Positions 1-9,271 of a stretch of 64,000 bases of DNA are shown here, piece after piece; the stretch's first letter is position 1, and each line of letters opens with the position of its first letter. A model generated the notes under the pieces. It was not told where the DNA came from and made no database searches. It saw only the letters and a list, made by a program, of their open reading frames with translations. This stretch comes from Streptomyces violaceusniger. GTDB taxonomy: Bacteria; Actinomycetota; Actinomycetes; Streptomycetales; Streptomycetaceae. The translations under genes and the position numbers were made by a program. The stretch covers positions 434,001 through 498,000 of the forward strand of contig BJHW01000002.1 of NCBI GenBank assembly GCA_005405945.1, read 5' to 3'.

Positions 1-221
1 GGGACTGCTCGGTGGTGGCCTACAACGATGTGGTCGCCGACATGGGGCAGATCGCGTTGACGGCCGTGGCCCCGCCCAAGGGGGCGGTCGGGCAGGCGGC
101 GCTTGAGCTGCTGACCCGTCAGCTGGAGCGGACCCGGGCCGGGCGGTGGGCCGGCGCCGCCCGCCATCTGGAGCTGCTGCCGGACCTGGTGGTCCGGGAT
201 TCCACCGCTCCGCTCCAGTGA
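1..221 (+). CDS. LacI-family transcriptional regulator, C-terminal end (partial)
   Basis: Only the last ~72 codons are in the window, read in the frame that starts at base 3. The peptide carries the typical LacI/GalR C-terminal pattern: VVAYND followed by LTAVAPPK and a helix with ALELLTRQLE. In this family that part belongs to the periplasmic-binding-protein-like effector domain; the DNA-binding end lies upstream of the window. It is 101 bp before a sugar ABC transporter operon on the same strand and is probably its local regulator. Partial at the 5' side. Confidence 0.85.
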   Translation, partial: DCSVVAYNDVVADMGQIALTAVAPPKGAVGQAALELLTRQLERTRAGRWAGAARHLELLPDLVVRDSTAPLQ

Positions 222-256
222 GCGTTTGACCGCTTTAGTTTCTACTGTTCGATGTA

Positions 257-286
257 TTGACGGTAATTCAGTCAAGCGCTCAGGAT
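257..286 (+). promoter_or_regulatory. Candidate promoter and LacI-type operator for the sugar operon
   Basis: TTGACG at 257-262 could serve as a -35 box, with CAGGAT about 18 bp downstream as a weak -10. The same stretch contains an inverted repeat (TTGAC...GTCAA) and an AGCGCT core, the centre commonly seen in LacI-family operators. Position just upstream of the binding-protein gene supports the role; this is inference from sequence only. Confidence 0.35.
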
Positions 287-322
287 TCCCTCTGACTCCA
301 CCGTTGAATCAGGGGAGGGTCC

Positions 323-1672
323 ATGCCTGGTCATAGAAGCCCAGGACGCCCGATGCCCGGATACCGGGCTACGGCCGGCACCACCGCACTGCTCACGCTC
401 CTCGTCCTCGTCCTGGCGGGCTGCTCCACAAGCCGCGGGTCCGACACCGTCGGTGACGGCCCCGTGCGCCTCACCTTCTGGTCGGCGCTGCGCGGCAGTC
501 AGGAGGTCGTCGACGAGTTCAACCGCACCCACACCGACATCAAGGTGGACTTCCAGCAGGTCCCCTCCGGCGAACAGGGCGGCTGGGCCAAGCTCAGCAA
601 CGCCGCCCGCGCGGGCAACGCCCCCGATGTCGCCACCATCGAATACCCCCAGCTGCCCAGCTTCACCATCGACGGCGTACCCCGGGACATCACCAAGCTG
701 CTGCCCGACCAGGTGCGCCGCAAGATCCTGCCGCAGGCGCTGGACCTCACCACCTTCGACGGGCGCACCTACGCCGTACCGGTGGACATCGAGCCGATGG
801 TCTTCCTGTACCGCAAGGACATCTTCACCAAGAACCACATCCCGGTCCCCAAGACCTGGGCGGAGTTCGAGAGTTCGGCCCGCGAGCTCAAGAAGGCCCA
901 GCCACGCTCCCGGATCGCCAGCCTCTTCACCACCGGCGGCACCCTCTACATGGCCGGGTACGCCTGGCAGGCCGGGGCCCAGTGGTACCGGACCTCCAAC
1001 GACACCTGGCGCATCTCCATGGACGACGCCCCCACCCGCAAGGTCGCCGGCTACTGGCAGCGGCTGAAGGACGAGGACCTGGTGCGCGTCGAACCCGGCT
1101 CCAGCCAGCAGTGGCGGGCCCATCTGCGCAGCGGTGAGACGGCCGGTTATCTGGCGGGCGCCTGGGCAGCGGGCTCCATGATGGCGTCCACCCCCGATGG
1201 CAAGGGCAAATGGGCCATCGCCCCGATGCCGCAGTGGGACCCGGCGAAGCCCAAGGTGAGCACGCAGGGCGGCTCGACCTTCATGGTCACCAAGGACAGC
1301 CGGCACCCCAAGGAGGCCATGGAGTTCATCTCCTGGATGGTGACCAGCCCCGACGCCCTGCGCGCCAAGCTCGCCAGCGGTGTCAGCAGCGCCTTCCCGT
1401 CCGTGCCCGGCCTGGTCCCGGTCGCCCGCAAGGAGATGGACACCAGCTACTTCTCCGGTCAGGACATCTTCGGCCTCTTCCACCAACAGGCCGAGATGAT
1501 CACCTCCACCTGGAAGTGGGGGCCGCGGATGGTCTCGACCACCACCTCCGGCGACGACGGGCTCGCCCGGGCCGGAGCCGGCAGCGGCACCGTCCTGGAG
1601 GCCCTGCGGGAAGCCCAGAGCAGAACCATGCCCGACCTGAAGAGCCTCGGCCTGTCGGTCACCACCGACTGA
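323..1672 (+). CDS. ABC sugar transporter, extracellular solute-binding lipoprotein
   Basis: A 449-residue binding protein of the carbohydrate-uptake (CUT1) type. The N-terminus has a hydrophobic stretch ending in the lipobox LAGC (Cys about residue 34), so it should be anchored outside the membrane. The mature part shows the usual family features, such as VDEFNRTHTDIKV near the start and GGSTFMVTKDSRHPKEAMEF in the second lobe. The ATG at 323 follows a strong GGGGAGGG ribosome site. It is the first gene of an operon with two permeases. No ATP-binding gene is present; in Streptomyces, CUT1 systems usually share the MsiK ATPase, which may apply here. The sugar is unknown. Confidence 0.93.
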   Translation: MPGHRSPGRPMPGYRATAGTTALLTLLVLVLAGCSTSRGSDTVGDGPVRLTFWSALRGSQEVVDEFNRTHTDIKVDFQQVPSGEQGGWAKLSNAARAGNAPDVATIEYPQLPSFTIDGVPRDITKLLPDQVRRKILPQALDLTTFDGRTYAVPVDIEPMVFLYRKDIFTKNHIPVPKTWAEFESSARELKKAQPRSRIASLFTTGGTLYMAGYAWQAGAQWYRTSNDTWRISMDDAPTRKVAGYWQRLKDEDLVRVEPGSSQQWRAHLRSGETAGYLAGAWAAGSMMASTPDGKGKWAIAPMPQWDPAKPKVSTQGGSTFMVTKDSRHPKEAMEFISWMVTSPDALRAKLASGVSSAFPSVPGLVPVARKEMDTSYFSGQDIFGLFHQQAEMITSTWKWGPRMVSTTTSGDDGLARAGAGSGTVLEALREAQSRTMPDLKSLGLSVTTD

Positions 1673-1739
1673 GCCCGCCCCGCCACCTCGCACCGCACCG
1701 TCAAAAGCCGCACTCACCACGCCTGAGCCGAGGTACCCC

Positions 1740-2699
1740 GTGAGCACAGTCACGTCCTCAAGACCGACGGCGCCGCCATCGGCGGCCGCCGCCGACCCAC
1801 CCCGCAGAACCGGACGGCGCCAGCAGCGGATCGCCGCCACCGTCCTGCTGACCCCCTTCACGGCACTGCTCATCGCCGTGTTCCTCGTCCCCGTCGGCTA
1901 CGCCATCTACCTCAGCCTCTTCGGCGAGGACCACAGCGGGCTCGGCTTCGGCGGCGGGGAGACCGTCTTCACCGGACTGCGCAGCTATCTCGCGGTGCTG
2001 CAGGACCCCAGCTTCCTCTCCGGGTTCGGCACCATAGCCCTCTACTGCGTGATCTTCGTTCCCACCGTGGTCGTCAGCGCCCTCGCGCTCGCCCTGCTGC
2101 TCGACTCGGGGCTGATCCGGCTGCGGCGGACCTCGCAGATGCTGCTCTACCTGCCGCACGCCGTCCCCGGCATCATCGCGGCCGTCATCTGGCTGTACCT
2201 CTACACCCCGGGGCTCAGCCCGGTCATCAAGCTCTTCGCGCAGGCCGACATCACCATCGACTTCCTCGGCCTGCACACCGTGCTCCCGTCGATCGTCAAC
2301 ATCGCCCTGTGGAGCGGCCTCGGCTACAACATGATCATCTTCTATGCCGCGCTCCAGGCGCTGCCGCGCGAGGTGATCGAGGCGGCGACCATCGACGGCG
2401 CCGGCGGCATCCGCACCGCACTCCAGGTCAAGGTGCCCATCATCCGGGGCTCCGTGGTGATGGTGTGCATGTTCTCCCTGATCGGCGCGCTCCAGCTGTT
2501 CACCGAGCCCATGCTGATGAACCAGGCCACCCCGATGGTCAACTCCCGCTTCACCATCAACATGTACATCTACGACGCGGCCTTCCGCCGCAACAACTAC
2601 GGACTCGCCTCCGCGGCCTCCGTCATCCTCCTGATCGTCACCTGCGTCCTGTCGTACGCCGTGACGCGCTGGTCGGGCCGCCGGGAACGGAGAGCGTGA
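1740..2699 (+). CDS. ABC sugar transporter permease, MalF type
   Basis: A 319-residue inner-membrane permease with about six hydrophobic segments. The EAA loop that contacts the ATPase is visible near residues 213-232 (EVIEAATIDGAGGIRTALQV), which is the CUT1 signature. The start is GTG at 1740. Its stop overlaps the next permease (ATGA at 2696-2701), so the two are translationally coupled and presumably form the heterodimeric channel. Confidence 0.94.
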   Translation: MSTVTSSRPTAPPSAAAADPPRRTGRRQQRIAATVLLTPFTALLIAVFLVPVGYAIYLSLFGEDHSGLGFGGGETVFTGLRSYLAVLQDPSFLSGFGTIALYCVIFVPTVVVSALALALLLDSGLIRLRRTSQMLLYLPHAVPGIIAAVIWLYLYTPGLSPVIKLFAQADITIDFLGLHTVLPSIVNIALWSGLGYNMIIFYAALQALPREVIEAATIDGAGGIRTALQVKVPIIRGSVVMVCMFSLIGALQLFTEPMLMNQATPMVNSRFTINMYIYDAAFRRNNYGLASAASVILLIVTCVLSYAVTRWSGRRERRA

Positions 2700-3610
2700 T
2701 GACCACGACCACACCCACCACCCCCGTGAGCCCCACCCGGGGACCGTCCAGGCCGCTCGGCAAGCCCTTCGGCGGCTCCAAGCTGACCAGCCGCGGCATC
2801 GCCAACGCCGTGGTCCTGATCGCCGCCCTCTACACCATGCTGCCCGCGCTGTGGCTGGTGCTGGCGTCCACCAAGAACGCCAACGCCCTCTTCGGCAGCG
2901 ACATCCTCTCCCTCGGCGACTTCTCCTTCGCGAGCAACCTCTCCGACCTGTTCTCCATGGACGGCGGGCTCTACGGCGAGTGGTACGTCAACAGCCTGCT
3001 GTACGCGGTCGTCGGCGCCCTGGTCGGCTCGCTCATCAGCGTCGCCGCGGGCTACGCCTTCGACAAGTACGAGTTCCGGCACAAGGAGAAGTTCTTCGGG
3101 CTCGTCCTCACCGGCGTCATGGTGCCGCCGACCGTGCTGGCCCTTCCGCTCTACCTGGTGGCCTCCGAGGTCGGGATGGTCAACACCTTCTGGGCGGTCT
3201 TCATCCCGGTGCTCTTCAACCCCTTCGGCGTCTACCTCGCCCGCCTGCTCAGCAGCGGCTATGTGCCCAACGAGGTGCTGGAGGCGTCCCGGGTCGACGG
3301 CGCGGGAGAGCTCCAGACCTATGTGCGGGTCAGCCTGCGGATGCTCGGACCCGGGTTCGTGACCGTCTTCCTCTTTCAGCTCACGGCCATCTGGAACAAC
3401 TTCTTCCTTCCGATGGTGATGCTGTCCGACCAGCACCTGTATCCGCTCAGCCTCGGCCTCTACACCTGGAACAGCGCCGCCACCGTCTCGCCCGAGTACT
3501 ACCCCCTCGTGGTCATCGGCTCACTGCTCGCCGTCGTGCCGCTGATCGTGGCGTTCGTCCTGTTGCAGCGCTACTGGAAGTCCGGACTGACCGCAGGGAG
3601 CGTCAAGTGA
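2699..3610 (+). CDS. ABC sugar transporter permease, MalG type
   Basis: Second CUT1 permease, 303 residues, partner of the upstream MalF-type protein. The EAA loop is seen at NEVLEASRVDGAGELQTYVR in the C-terminal half, and there are six predicted membrane spans. The ATG at 2699 overlaps the stop of the preceding gene; longer in-frame upstream sequence is only a shadow of that gene. The end overlaps the start of the dehydrogenase gene by four bases (GTGA), showing a tight operon. Confidence 0.94.
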   Translation: MTTTTPTTPVSPTRGPSRPLGKPFGGSKLTSRGIANAVVLIAALYTMLPALWLVLASTKNANALFGSDILSLGDFSFASNLSDLFSMDGGLYGEWYVNSLLYAVVGALVGSLISVAAGYAFDKYEFRHKEKFFGLVLTGVMVPPTVLALPLYLVASEVGMVNTFWAVFIPVLFNPFGVYLARLLSSGYVPNEVLEASRVDGAGELQTYVRVSLRMLGPGFVTVFLFQLTAIWNNFFLPMVMLSDQHLYPLSLGLYTWNSAATVSPEYYPLVVIGSLLAVVPLIVAFVLLQRYWKSGLTAGSVK

Positions 3611-4638
3611 CCGCAACCCACCTCTCCGCCCGCCGCCGCCCCCGTGCCGCCCTCGCCATGGCCGAGCGGTCCGCCCGGCAGGTGCTCGGCCCCGTGAGCC
3701 TGGACCGGCTCACCGACCTCCTCGACCTCGACCCGGGCCTCGTCCTCGACGACTTCACCACCCCGGCCGCCCGCCGCGCCCTCGCCGACACCGAACTCCT
3801 GGTCACCGGCTGGGGCTGCCCGCCCCTGGACCGCCGCACGCTCGACGCGGCGCCCCGGCTGCGCGCCGTGGTGCACACCGCGGGCACCGTGCGCCACCAC
3901 ATCACCGACGCCTGCTGGGAGCGCGGCATCGCGGTCTCCTCGGCGGCCGCGGCCAACGCCCTGCCCGTCGCCGAGTACACCGTCGCCATGATCCTGCTGT
4001 CCAACAAGCGCGTCCTGGACATCGCCCGGGACTACCGCGCCGAGCGGCGCACGATCGACTGGAACGAGCGCTATCCGGACGCGGGCAACTACCGCCGGAC
4101 GGTGGGCATCCTCAGCGCCTCCGCCATCGGCCGCCGGGTGATCGAGCTGCTGCGCCCGTACGACCTCGACCTCCTGCTGTACGACCCGTACGTCACCGCT
4201 CAGGAGGCGAAGGAGCTCGGGGCGCGCCAGGTGCCGCTGCGGGAACTCTTCGCCGGCAGCGATGTCATCAGCGTCCACACCCCGCTGCTGCCCGCCACCG
4301 AGGGCCTGGTCAGCCGGGAGCTGCTGGCCGCCATGCCGGACGGCGCCACGCTCATCAACACCGCGCGCGGGGCGGTGGTGGACCAGGAGGCGCTGACCGA
4401 GGAGGTGGTGGCCGGGCGGATCCGCGCCGTCCTCGATGTCACCGTGCCGGAGCTGCTGCCCGCCGACTCCCCGCTGTACGACTGCGACAACGCGCTCATC
4501 ACCCCGCACATCGCCGGATCCAAGAGCGGGGAGCTGCGCCGCCTGGCCGACCTCGCCATCGGCGAGATCGAGCACTACGTCACCGGCCGCCCCTTCGCCC
4601 ACCCCGTACGACCGGAGATCCTCGACCGCTCGGCGTAA
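3607..4638 (+). CDS. D-isomer-specific 2-hydroxyacid dehydrogenase family protein
   Basis: A 343-residue NAD(P)-dependent oxidoreductase of the D-2-hydroxyacid dehydrogenase family. The C-terminal half carries the family landmarks: DVISVHTPLLPATEGLV, then LINTARGAVVDQEAL, and a final NALITPHIAGS with the catalytic His. The glycine-rich nucleotide fold is degenerate (VGILSASAIGRRVI where GxGxxG is expected), so cofactor binding may be unusual. GTG start at 3607 overlaps the MalG-type gene. Within a sugar operon it may reduce or oxidise an acid derived from the imported sugar; the substrate is not known. Confidence 0.85.
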   Translation: MTATHLSARRRPRAALAMAERSARQVLGPVSLDRLTDLLDLDPGLVLDDFTTPAARRALADTELLVTGWGCPPLDRRTLDAAPRLRAVVHTAGTVRHHITDACWERGIAVSSAAAANALPVAEYTVAMILLSNKRVLDIARDYRAERRTIDWNERYPDAGNYRRTVGILSASAIGRRVIELLRPYDLDLLLYDPYVTAQEAKELGARQVPLRELFAGSDVISVHTPLLPATEGLVSRELLAAMPDGATLINTARGAVVDQEALTEEVVAGRIRAVLDVTVPELLPADSPLYDCDNALITPHIAGSKSGELRRLADLAIGEIEHYVTGRPFAHPVRPEILDRSA

Positions 4639-4667
4639 GAGGGCGCGCGGCTATCCGCGCGCCCTCT
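4638..4667 (+). terminator. Strong hairpin inside the sugar operon
   Basis: A perfect 13-bp stem (AGAGGGCGCGCGG with its complement) closes a CTAT loop directly after the dehydrogenase stop codon. There is no T-run, as is common in Streptomyces terminators. Because the DUF2264 and isomerase genes continue in the same direction 35 bp later, it may reduce rather than stop transcription into them. Confidence 0.6.
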
Positions 4668-4701
4668 CACGTCCCGCGACCCCCAGGAGGCCCACCCCAC
4701 C

Positions 4702-6644
4702 ATGCCCGAGCTCCCCTTTCTCCTCCCCGCCGACGACCGCACCCTCAGCCCCCACACCGGCTACACCCGCGCCCACTGGGAGGCCGCCGCGGACGGCATG
4801 CTGCACGCCGCCCTCCGCTACGCCACCCCCGGCCAGGCCCTGATCGACCTGCCCGGCCCGCCGTCCAAGTCCGGGGTGCGCTCCGACGGGCTCGAAGGGT
4901 TCGCCCGCACCTTCCTCCTCGCCGCCTTCCGCGCCGCCGGGGCCTCGGGCAAGGACCAGCACGGCTTCCTGGAGCGCTACACCGCCGGGATCGCCCGCGG
5001 CACCCTCACCCCCGGGCGCGGGGACGCCGAGTCCTGGCCGGTGATCGGCCATCACGGGGCCCAGGGCCAGCCCATGGTGGAGTCCGCGTCCGTGGCCCTG
5101 GGCCTGCGGCTCACCGCGCCGTGGACCTGGGAGGTCCTGCCGTCCGACGCCCAGGACCGCACCGAGGAGTGGCTGCGCGGGGCGCTGCGCCACCAGCCCT
5201 CCCCCAACAACTGGTACCTCTTCCCCCTCACCGTCGCCGGTTTCCTCCAGTCCGTCGGGCGTGGCGACGCCGAGACGGCCCGTGCCATCGAGCGGGGGCT
5301 CGGCCTGCTGGAGGGCTGGTACCAGGGCCAGGGCTGGTACTCCGACGGCGACGGGCGGTCGTTCGACCACTACAACGGCTGGGCGCTGCACATGTACCCG
5401 CTGCTCCACGCCCATCTCGCCGCCGACGGGGAGCTCCTGGACCGGCTCGGCCCCCGGCTGCACACCTTCCTCGAAGGCTTCTCGCTGCTCTTCGACGCCG
5501 ACGGCGCCCCCATCCACCACGGCCGCTCCCTCACCTACCGCTTCGCCGCCGGTGCCTCGGTGGCCCTCGGCGCCCTCACCGGACACACCCCCTCGCCCCC
5601 GGCGCCACCCGCCGCGTCCTCAGCGGAGCGCTGCGCCACTTCCTGGACCGCGGGGCGCTGACCGAGGACGGGGTGCTGAGCCTGGGCTGGTACGGGCCGC
5701 ACGCCGCGACCCTCCAGCGCTACTCCGGGCCCGGCTCGCCGTACTGGGCCTCCAAGGGGTTCCTCGCCCTGCTGCTCCCGCCCGACCACCCGGTGTGGAC
5801 CGCGACCGAGGAGGCCGCGCCCGCCGAGGGTCCTGACCGGGCGCTGGCACTGCCCGCCGCCGGGTTCCTCGTCCAGACCACGGGCCGGGACGGGCTGGTG
5901 CGGCTGCACAACCACGGCAGTTACAAGCTCCGCCCCTGGGAGGCCGAGCACGCGCCCGCCGACCCGCTCTACGCCCGGCTCGCCTACTCCACCCGCACCG
6001 GCCCCACCAGCGCGGACAACGCCCCCGACAACCACATCGCCCTGGAAGAGCGCGGCGTGCGCACCGCACGGCTGCGCATCCACCCCCTGGCCGCGGGCCC
6101 CGACTGGCTCGCCTCCTCCCACACCCCCGCCTTCCCCGACGGCGGCCCCAAGGTGCCCTCGATCCGCATCGACAGCCTGACCCTCGTCCGCGGCCGCCTC
6201 GAAGTGCGCGTCCACCGCACCGTGGGCGTCCCCGCCGGGACCCGCGTCCACCACAGCGGCTGGGCCGTCGCCCTGCCCCCGGGCACCCCCGCGGAGACCG
6301 AGGAGGGCGCCGAGATACGGCTGGACGGGGGAGAGGTGACCGGTCAGCTCCTCGGACTGCACGGCTGGGAGACCGCCACCGCGGTCCGGGCGCCGCAGGG
6401 CACCGCGTACGGGCCGTGGGCCCTGGTCCCCGAACTCACCGGCACCGTCGGCGAGCACCCCTCCGGCACCCTCTTCGTCGCGCTGGCCTCGCTCACCGGG
6501 GAGCGCGACCCGGCCCCGCTCGCCGACCTCGCCACCGCCGAGGTGAACGGGCTCGCGGTCACCGTGCGGCCGGTGGACGGCGGAGCCTTCGTGGTGGACT
6601 TCGGCGCGGGCGACGCGCCCACCGTCACGGAGGTGGGGGAGTGA
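4702..6644 (+). CDS. DUF2264 domain protein (one frameshift as sequenced)
   Basis: The first ~295 codons match the start of DUF2264 proteins (SGVRSDGLEGFARTFLLAAF, NNWYLFPLTVAGFLQSVG, DHYNGWALHMYPLL). The reading frame is then lost at the C-run 5588-5592 and continues one frame over as ...LSGALRHFLDRG and FLALLLPP to the stop at 6644. Restoring a single C rebuilds an uninterrupted protein of about 647 residues, the normal family size. DUF2264 proteins have an alpha/alpha-barrel-like N-terminal part and occur with sugar transporters; their reaction is not established to my knowledge. The stop overlaps the next gene by four bases, so the operon layout is intact. Confidence 0.82.
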
Positions 6645-7417
6645 CGCGGCTCGGCATCTGCTCGGTGACCCTGCGTCGGCTCGACCCGGACCGGGTGATC
6701 GCCGCCGTCTCCGGGGCGGGCCTGGAGTGCGTCGAATGGGGCGGCGACGTCCATGTGCCGCCCGGCGACGAGGACACCGCCCGGCGGGTCCGCGACGCCA
6801 CCGTGGACGCCGGGCTCGCCGTCGCCTCGTACGGCTCCTACTACCGCGCCGGGCGCAGCGACCCCGAGGAGTTCGACGGGGTGCTCCGCTCCGCCGTGGC
6901 GCTCGGCGCCCCGCGCATCCGGATCTGGGCGGGCGCCACGGGCACCGAGGAGACCCCGCCGGAGGGGCGCCGCGCGGTGGTCGAGGACACCCGGCGCGCG
7001 GCCGCGCTCGCGGCGGACGCGGGGGTGGAACTCGCCTATGAGTTCCACCGCAACACCCTGACCGACGGCGCGGACCACACCCTCCGGCTGCTGGAGGAGG
7101 TGGACCGCGCCGACGTCGCCACCTACTGGCAGCCGCCCGTCGACATGCCCGACGCCGAGGCGCTGAAGGGGCTGGACGCGCTGGGGGACCGGATCGCCGC
7201 GGTGCACGCCTTCTCCTGGTGGCCCGGGACCACCCGGCTGCCGCTGACCGCCCGCGCCCCGCTGTGGCGCAGCGCCTTCGAGCGGCTGCTCACGCACCGC
7301 GCCGCGGTGTCCGCCGACGGCCCGCCGCTGGATGTCCTGCTGGAGTTCGTGCCGGACGACGACGAGCGGCTGCTGCCTCGGGAGGCGGCCACGCTGAGGG
7401 CGCTCGCCGACGTATAG
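6641..7417 (+). CDS. Sugar phosphate isomerase/epimerase family protein
   Basis: A 258-residue TIM-barrel protein of the xylose-isomerase-like superfamily. Landmarks are LGICSVTLR at the N-terminus, CVEWGGDVHV, a Glu-containing strand ELAYEFHRN, and FSWWPG late in the barrel, with candidate metal ligands among the Glu, His and Asp residues. GTG start at 6641 overlaps the DUF2264 stop (GTGA). As last gene of the operon it may convert the imported sugar or its acid derivative. Substrate unknown. Confidence 0.85.
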   Translation: MTRLGICSVTLRRLDPDRVIAAVSGAGLECVEWGGDVHVPPGDEDTARRVRDATVDAGLAVASYGSYYRAGRSDPEEFDGVLRSAVALGAPRIRIWAGATGTEETPPEGRRAVVEDTRRAAALAADAGVELAYEFHRNTLTDGADHTLRLLEEVDRADVATYWQPPVDMPDAEALKGLDALGDRIAAVHAFSWWPGTTRLPLTARAPLWRSAFERLLTHRAAVSADGPPLDVLLEFVPDDDERLLPREAATLRALADV

Positions 7418-7446
7418 GTACAGGGGGTGCCTGCCGGGGCCCTGCC

Positions 7447-8395
7447 GCCTGCGGCGCGCTGTCCCCTCCCCGCCCCTCCCCGAAACCGGAGCTCCGCCCC
7501 GGCCCCGACCCGAGGCTCTGTCCAGACCTCGGGGACTCCGCCTCAGGCTCCGCCCGGGGGCCGCCCCCAGCCCCGGGGGCTCTGCCTCAGGCTCCGGCCT
7601 GGGGCGCGCCCCCAGATGCCGGGGCTCCCCGCCCCAGACTCCGGGGGGCTCTGCCTCAGGGTCCGGCCCGGGGGCCGCCTGAGACGTCGGGGGGCTCCGC
7701 CTCAGGCTCCGGCCCGGGGCCCGCCTCAGACGCCGGGGGCTCTGCCTCAGGGTCCGGCCCGGGGCCGCCTGAGACGTCGGGGGGCTTCGCCCCAGCCCCG
7801 GGGCTCTGCCCCAGGCTCCGGCCCGGGGCCCGCCTCAGACGCCGGGGGCTCTGCCTCAGGGTCCGGCCCGGGGGCGCGCCCCAGATGCCGGGGCTCCGCC
7901 CCAGACTCCGGGGGGCTCTGCCCCGGACCCCGGCCCGGGAATCCGCCCCAGACCCCGGGGGCTCCGCCTCAGGCTCCGGCCCGGGGTCCGCCTCAGGGTC
8001 CGGCCCGGGGCCGCCTGAGACGTCGGGGGCTCCGCCTCAGGCTCCGGCCCGGGGCCCGCCTCAGACGCCGGGGGGCTCTGCCTCAGGGTCCGGCCCGGGG
8101 GCCGCCTGAGACGTCGGGGGGCTTCGCCCCAGCCCCGGGGGCTCTGCCCCAGGCTCCGGCCCGGGGCCCGCCCCAGGCCCCGGGGGCTCTGCCTCAGGCT
8201 CCGGCCTGGGGGCGCGCCCCAGATGCCGGGGCTCCGCCCCAGACTCCGGGGGCTCCGCCCCGGACCCCGGCCCGGGGCTCCGTCCCTTCCCGTGGCGTTG
8301 ACATGCGGCTCCGCCGCGTGGTGGGGCTGCGCCCAGACATCGGGGTCCAGGGGCGGAGCCCCTGGTAACGGGAAGGGGCGGGGAGGGGAAGCATC
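7447..8395. repeat. GC-rich degenerate tandem repeat array 1 with inverted flanking arms
   Basis: About 0.95 kb without a gene is filled with roughly 45-bp units built from GGGGGCTCTGCCTCAGG and CCGGCCCGGGGCC-like halves. Longer blocks recur with a spacing near 330 bp (compare 7740-7830 with 8073-8165). The left end has CCCCTCCCCGCCCCTCCC and a GCTCCGCCCC arm; the right end has GGGGCGGAGCCCC followed by GGGAAGGGGCGGGGAGGGG, so the array is bounded by inverted copies. Open frames through it are artefacts of base composition. Function unknown. Confidence 0.8.
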
Positions 8396-8468
8396 GCTAT
8401 GCGGCTCCGCCGCGTGGTTCGCCGGACACCTCGTCAGACGTACCGGTGCCGATCGAATGGGCAGGTGA

Positions 8469-9001
8469 TCACTGGGGGTACGGGAGGCGCCCCCGTAGGA
8501 GGTGCCCTCCTCGATGGTGCCGCCGAACTTCTCCCGGAACTCCTCCATGTTCTTCCGGGGCGAGGACGACAGCACCCACCGGTTGCCGACCAGATAGACC
8601 CCGCCGTACATCTGCGCGGTCTCCAGCCAGTCGCTCTGGTTCTTGGCCGTGACGAAGTCGAGGAAGAGGAACTTGCCCTTGGAGTTCTTGCAGACGGCCT
8701 GCCGGTAGTCGTCCACCTTGGTGGTGAAGTCGGGCTTGCAACCGGCGGCCGAGGCGAGCTGTTCCACCCGCGCGGCCTTGGGCGTGGGAGTGGCGCTCGC
8801 GCTCGGCCGGGAGGCGTTTCGTCCGGTCTCCGCCTTGGCGTCCGCCTTGCCGTCCCCGCCGCCGCATCCGGCGATGGCGAGCAGCGCGCCCACGGCCGTC
8901 GCGACCGCCACCGCGCGCGGGCCGTGGCGGCGCGGTGCGCGGTCGGCGGTCCGGGCCGGGTGCGGAGCGTCGGCGTCGGCGGCGTCGGCGGCGTCGTACA
9001 T
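8469..9001 (-). CDS. Hypothetical lipoprotein
   Basis: A small protein with a long N-terminal region, a hydrophobic segment and lipobox IAGC (Cys near residue 47), then a low-complexity linker and a conserved-looking globular part (SAAGCKPDFTTKVDDYRQ, FLFLDFVTAKNQSDWLE, YGGVYLVGNRWVL). The start ATG at 9001 has GAGAGGG upstream. In the frame as given the protein runs on into the repeat array as far as 7856. That tail is surely not real: one extra base in the G-run before 8490 would give a natural stop at 8469 after ...GRLPYPQ, so I use that end. Function unknown. Confidence 0.6.
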
Positions 9002-9183
9002 GAAAGGCCCTCTCGCATCGTCGGATCCGGGGTGCGGCTGCGTCCCTCGCGCCTACGGGTACGGATGGAGGGCGCCCGGCGTTCACCGTCCTCGTGCGTT
9101 CCGCACTCGTTCCGCACCCGCTCCGTACCCGTTCCGCACTGGTTCCGCGCCGGGCCGACGCGCGTACGGGGATACCCGGACCC

Positions 9184-9245
9184 TTGACAGCCAGGTCGGA
9201 TGCTGGATTACTGGACCGCGCCCGAACGGTAACCGAATGTTCGGT
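9184..9245 (+). promoter_or_regulatory. Promoter region and palindromic operator upstream of paaK-like gene
   Basis: TTGACA at 9184-9189 is a good -35 box; the -10 around 9207 (ATTACT) is weak. Just downstream lies the palindrome ACCGAATGTTCGGT (9232-9245), arms ACCGAA and TTCGGT, 27 bp before the start codon. Such ACCGNN...NNCGGT sites are typical targets of TetR-type regulators, including PaaR-like ones of phenylacetate genes. The regulator itself is not in the window. Confidence 0.45.
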
Positions 9246-9271
9246 CGGCATCCGGAGGTGGTGGACGGCCC

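Noticed and set aside
7219..8368. Long open frames of ~300 residues rich in Pro, Gly and Ser across repeat array 1
   Set aside because: Composition follows the DNA repeat in every frame, unit length is not a multiple of three, and there is no ribosome site or family signal.
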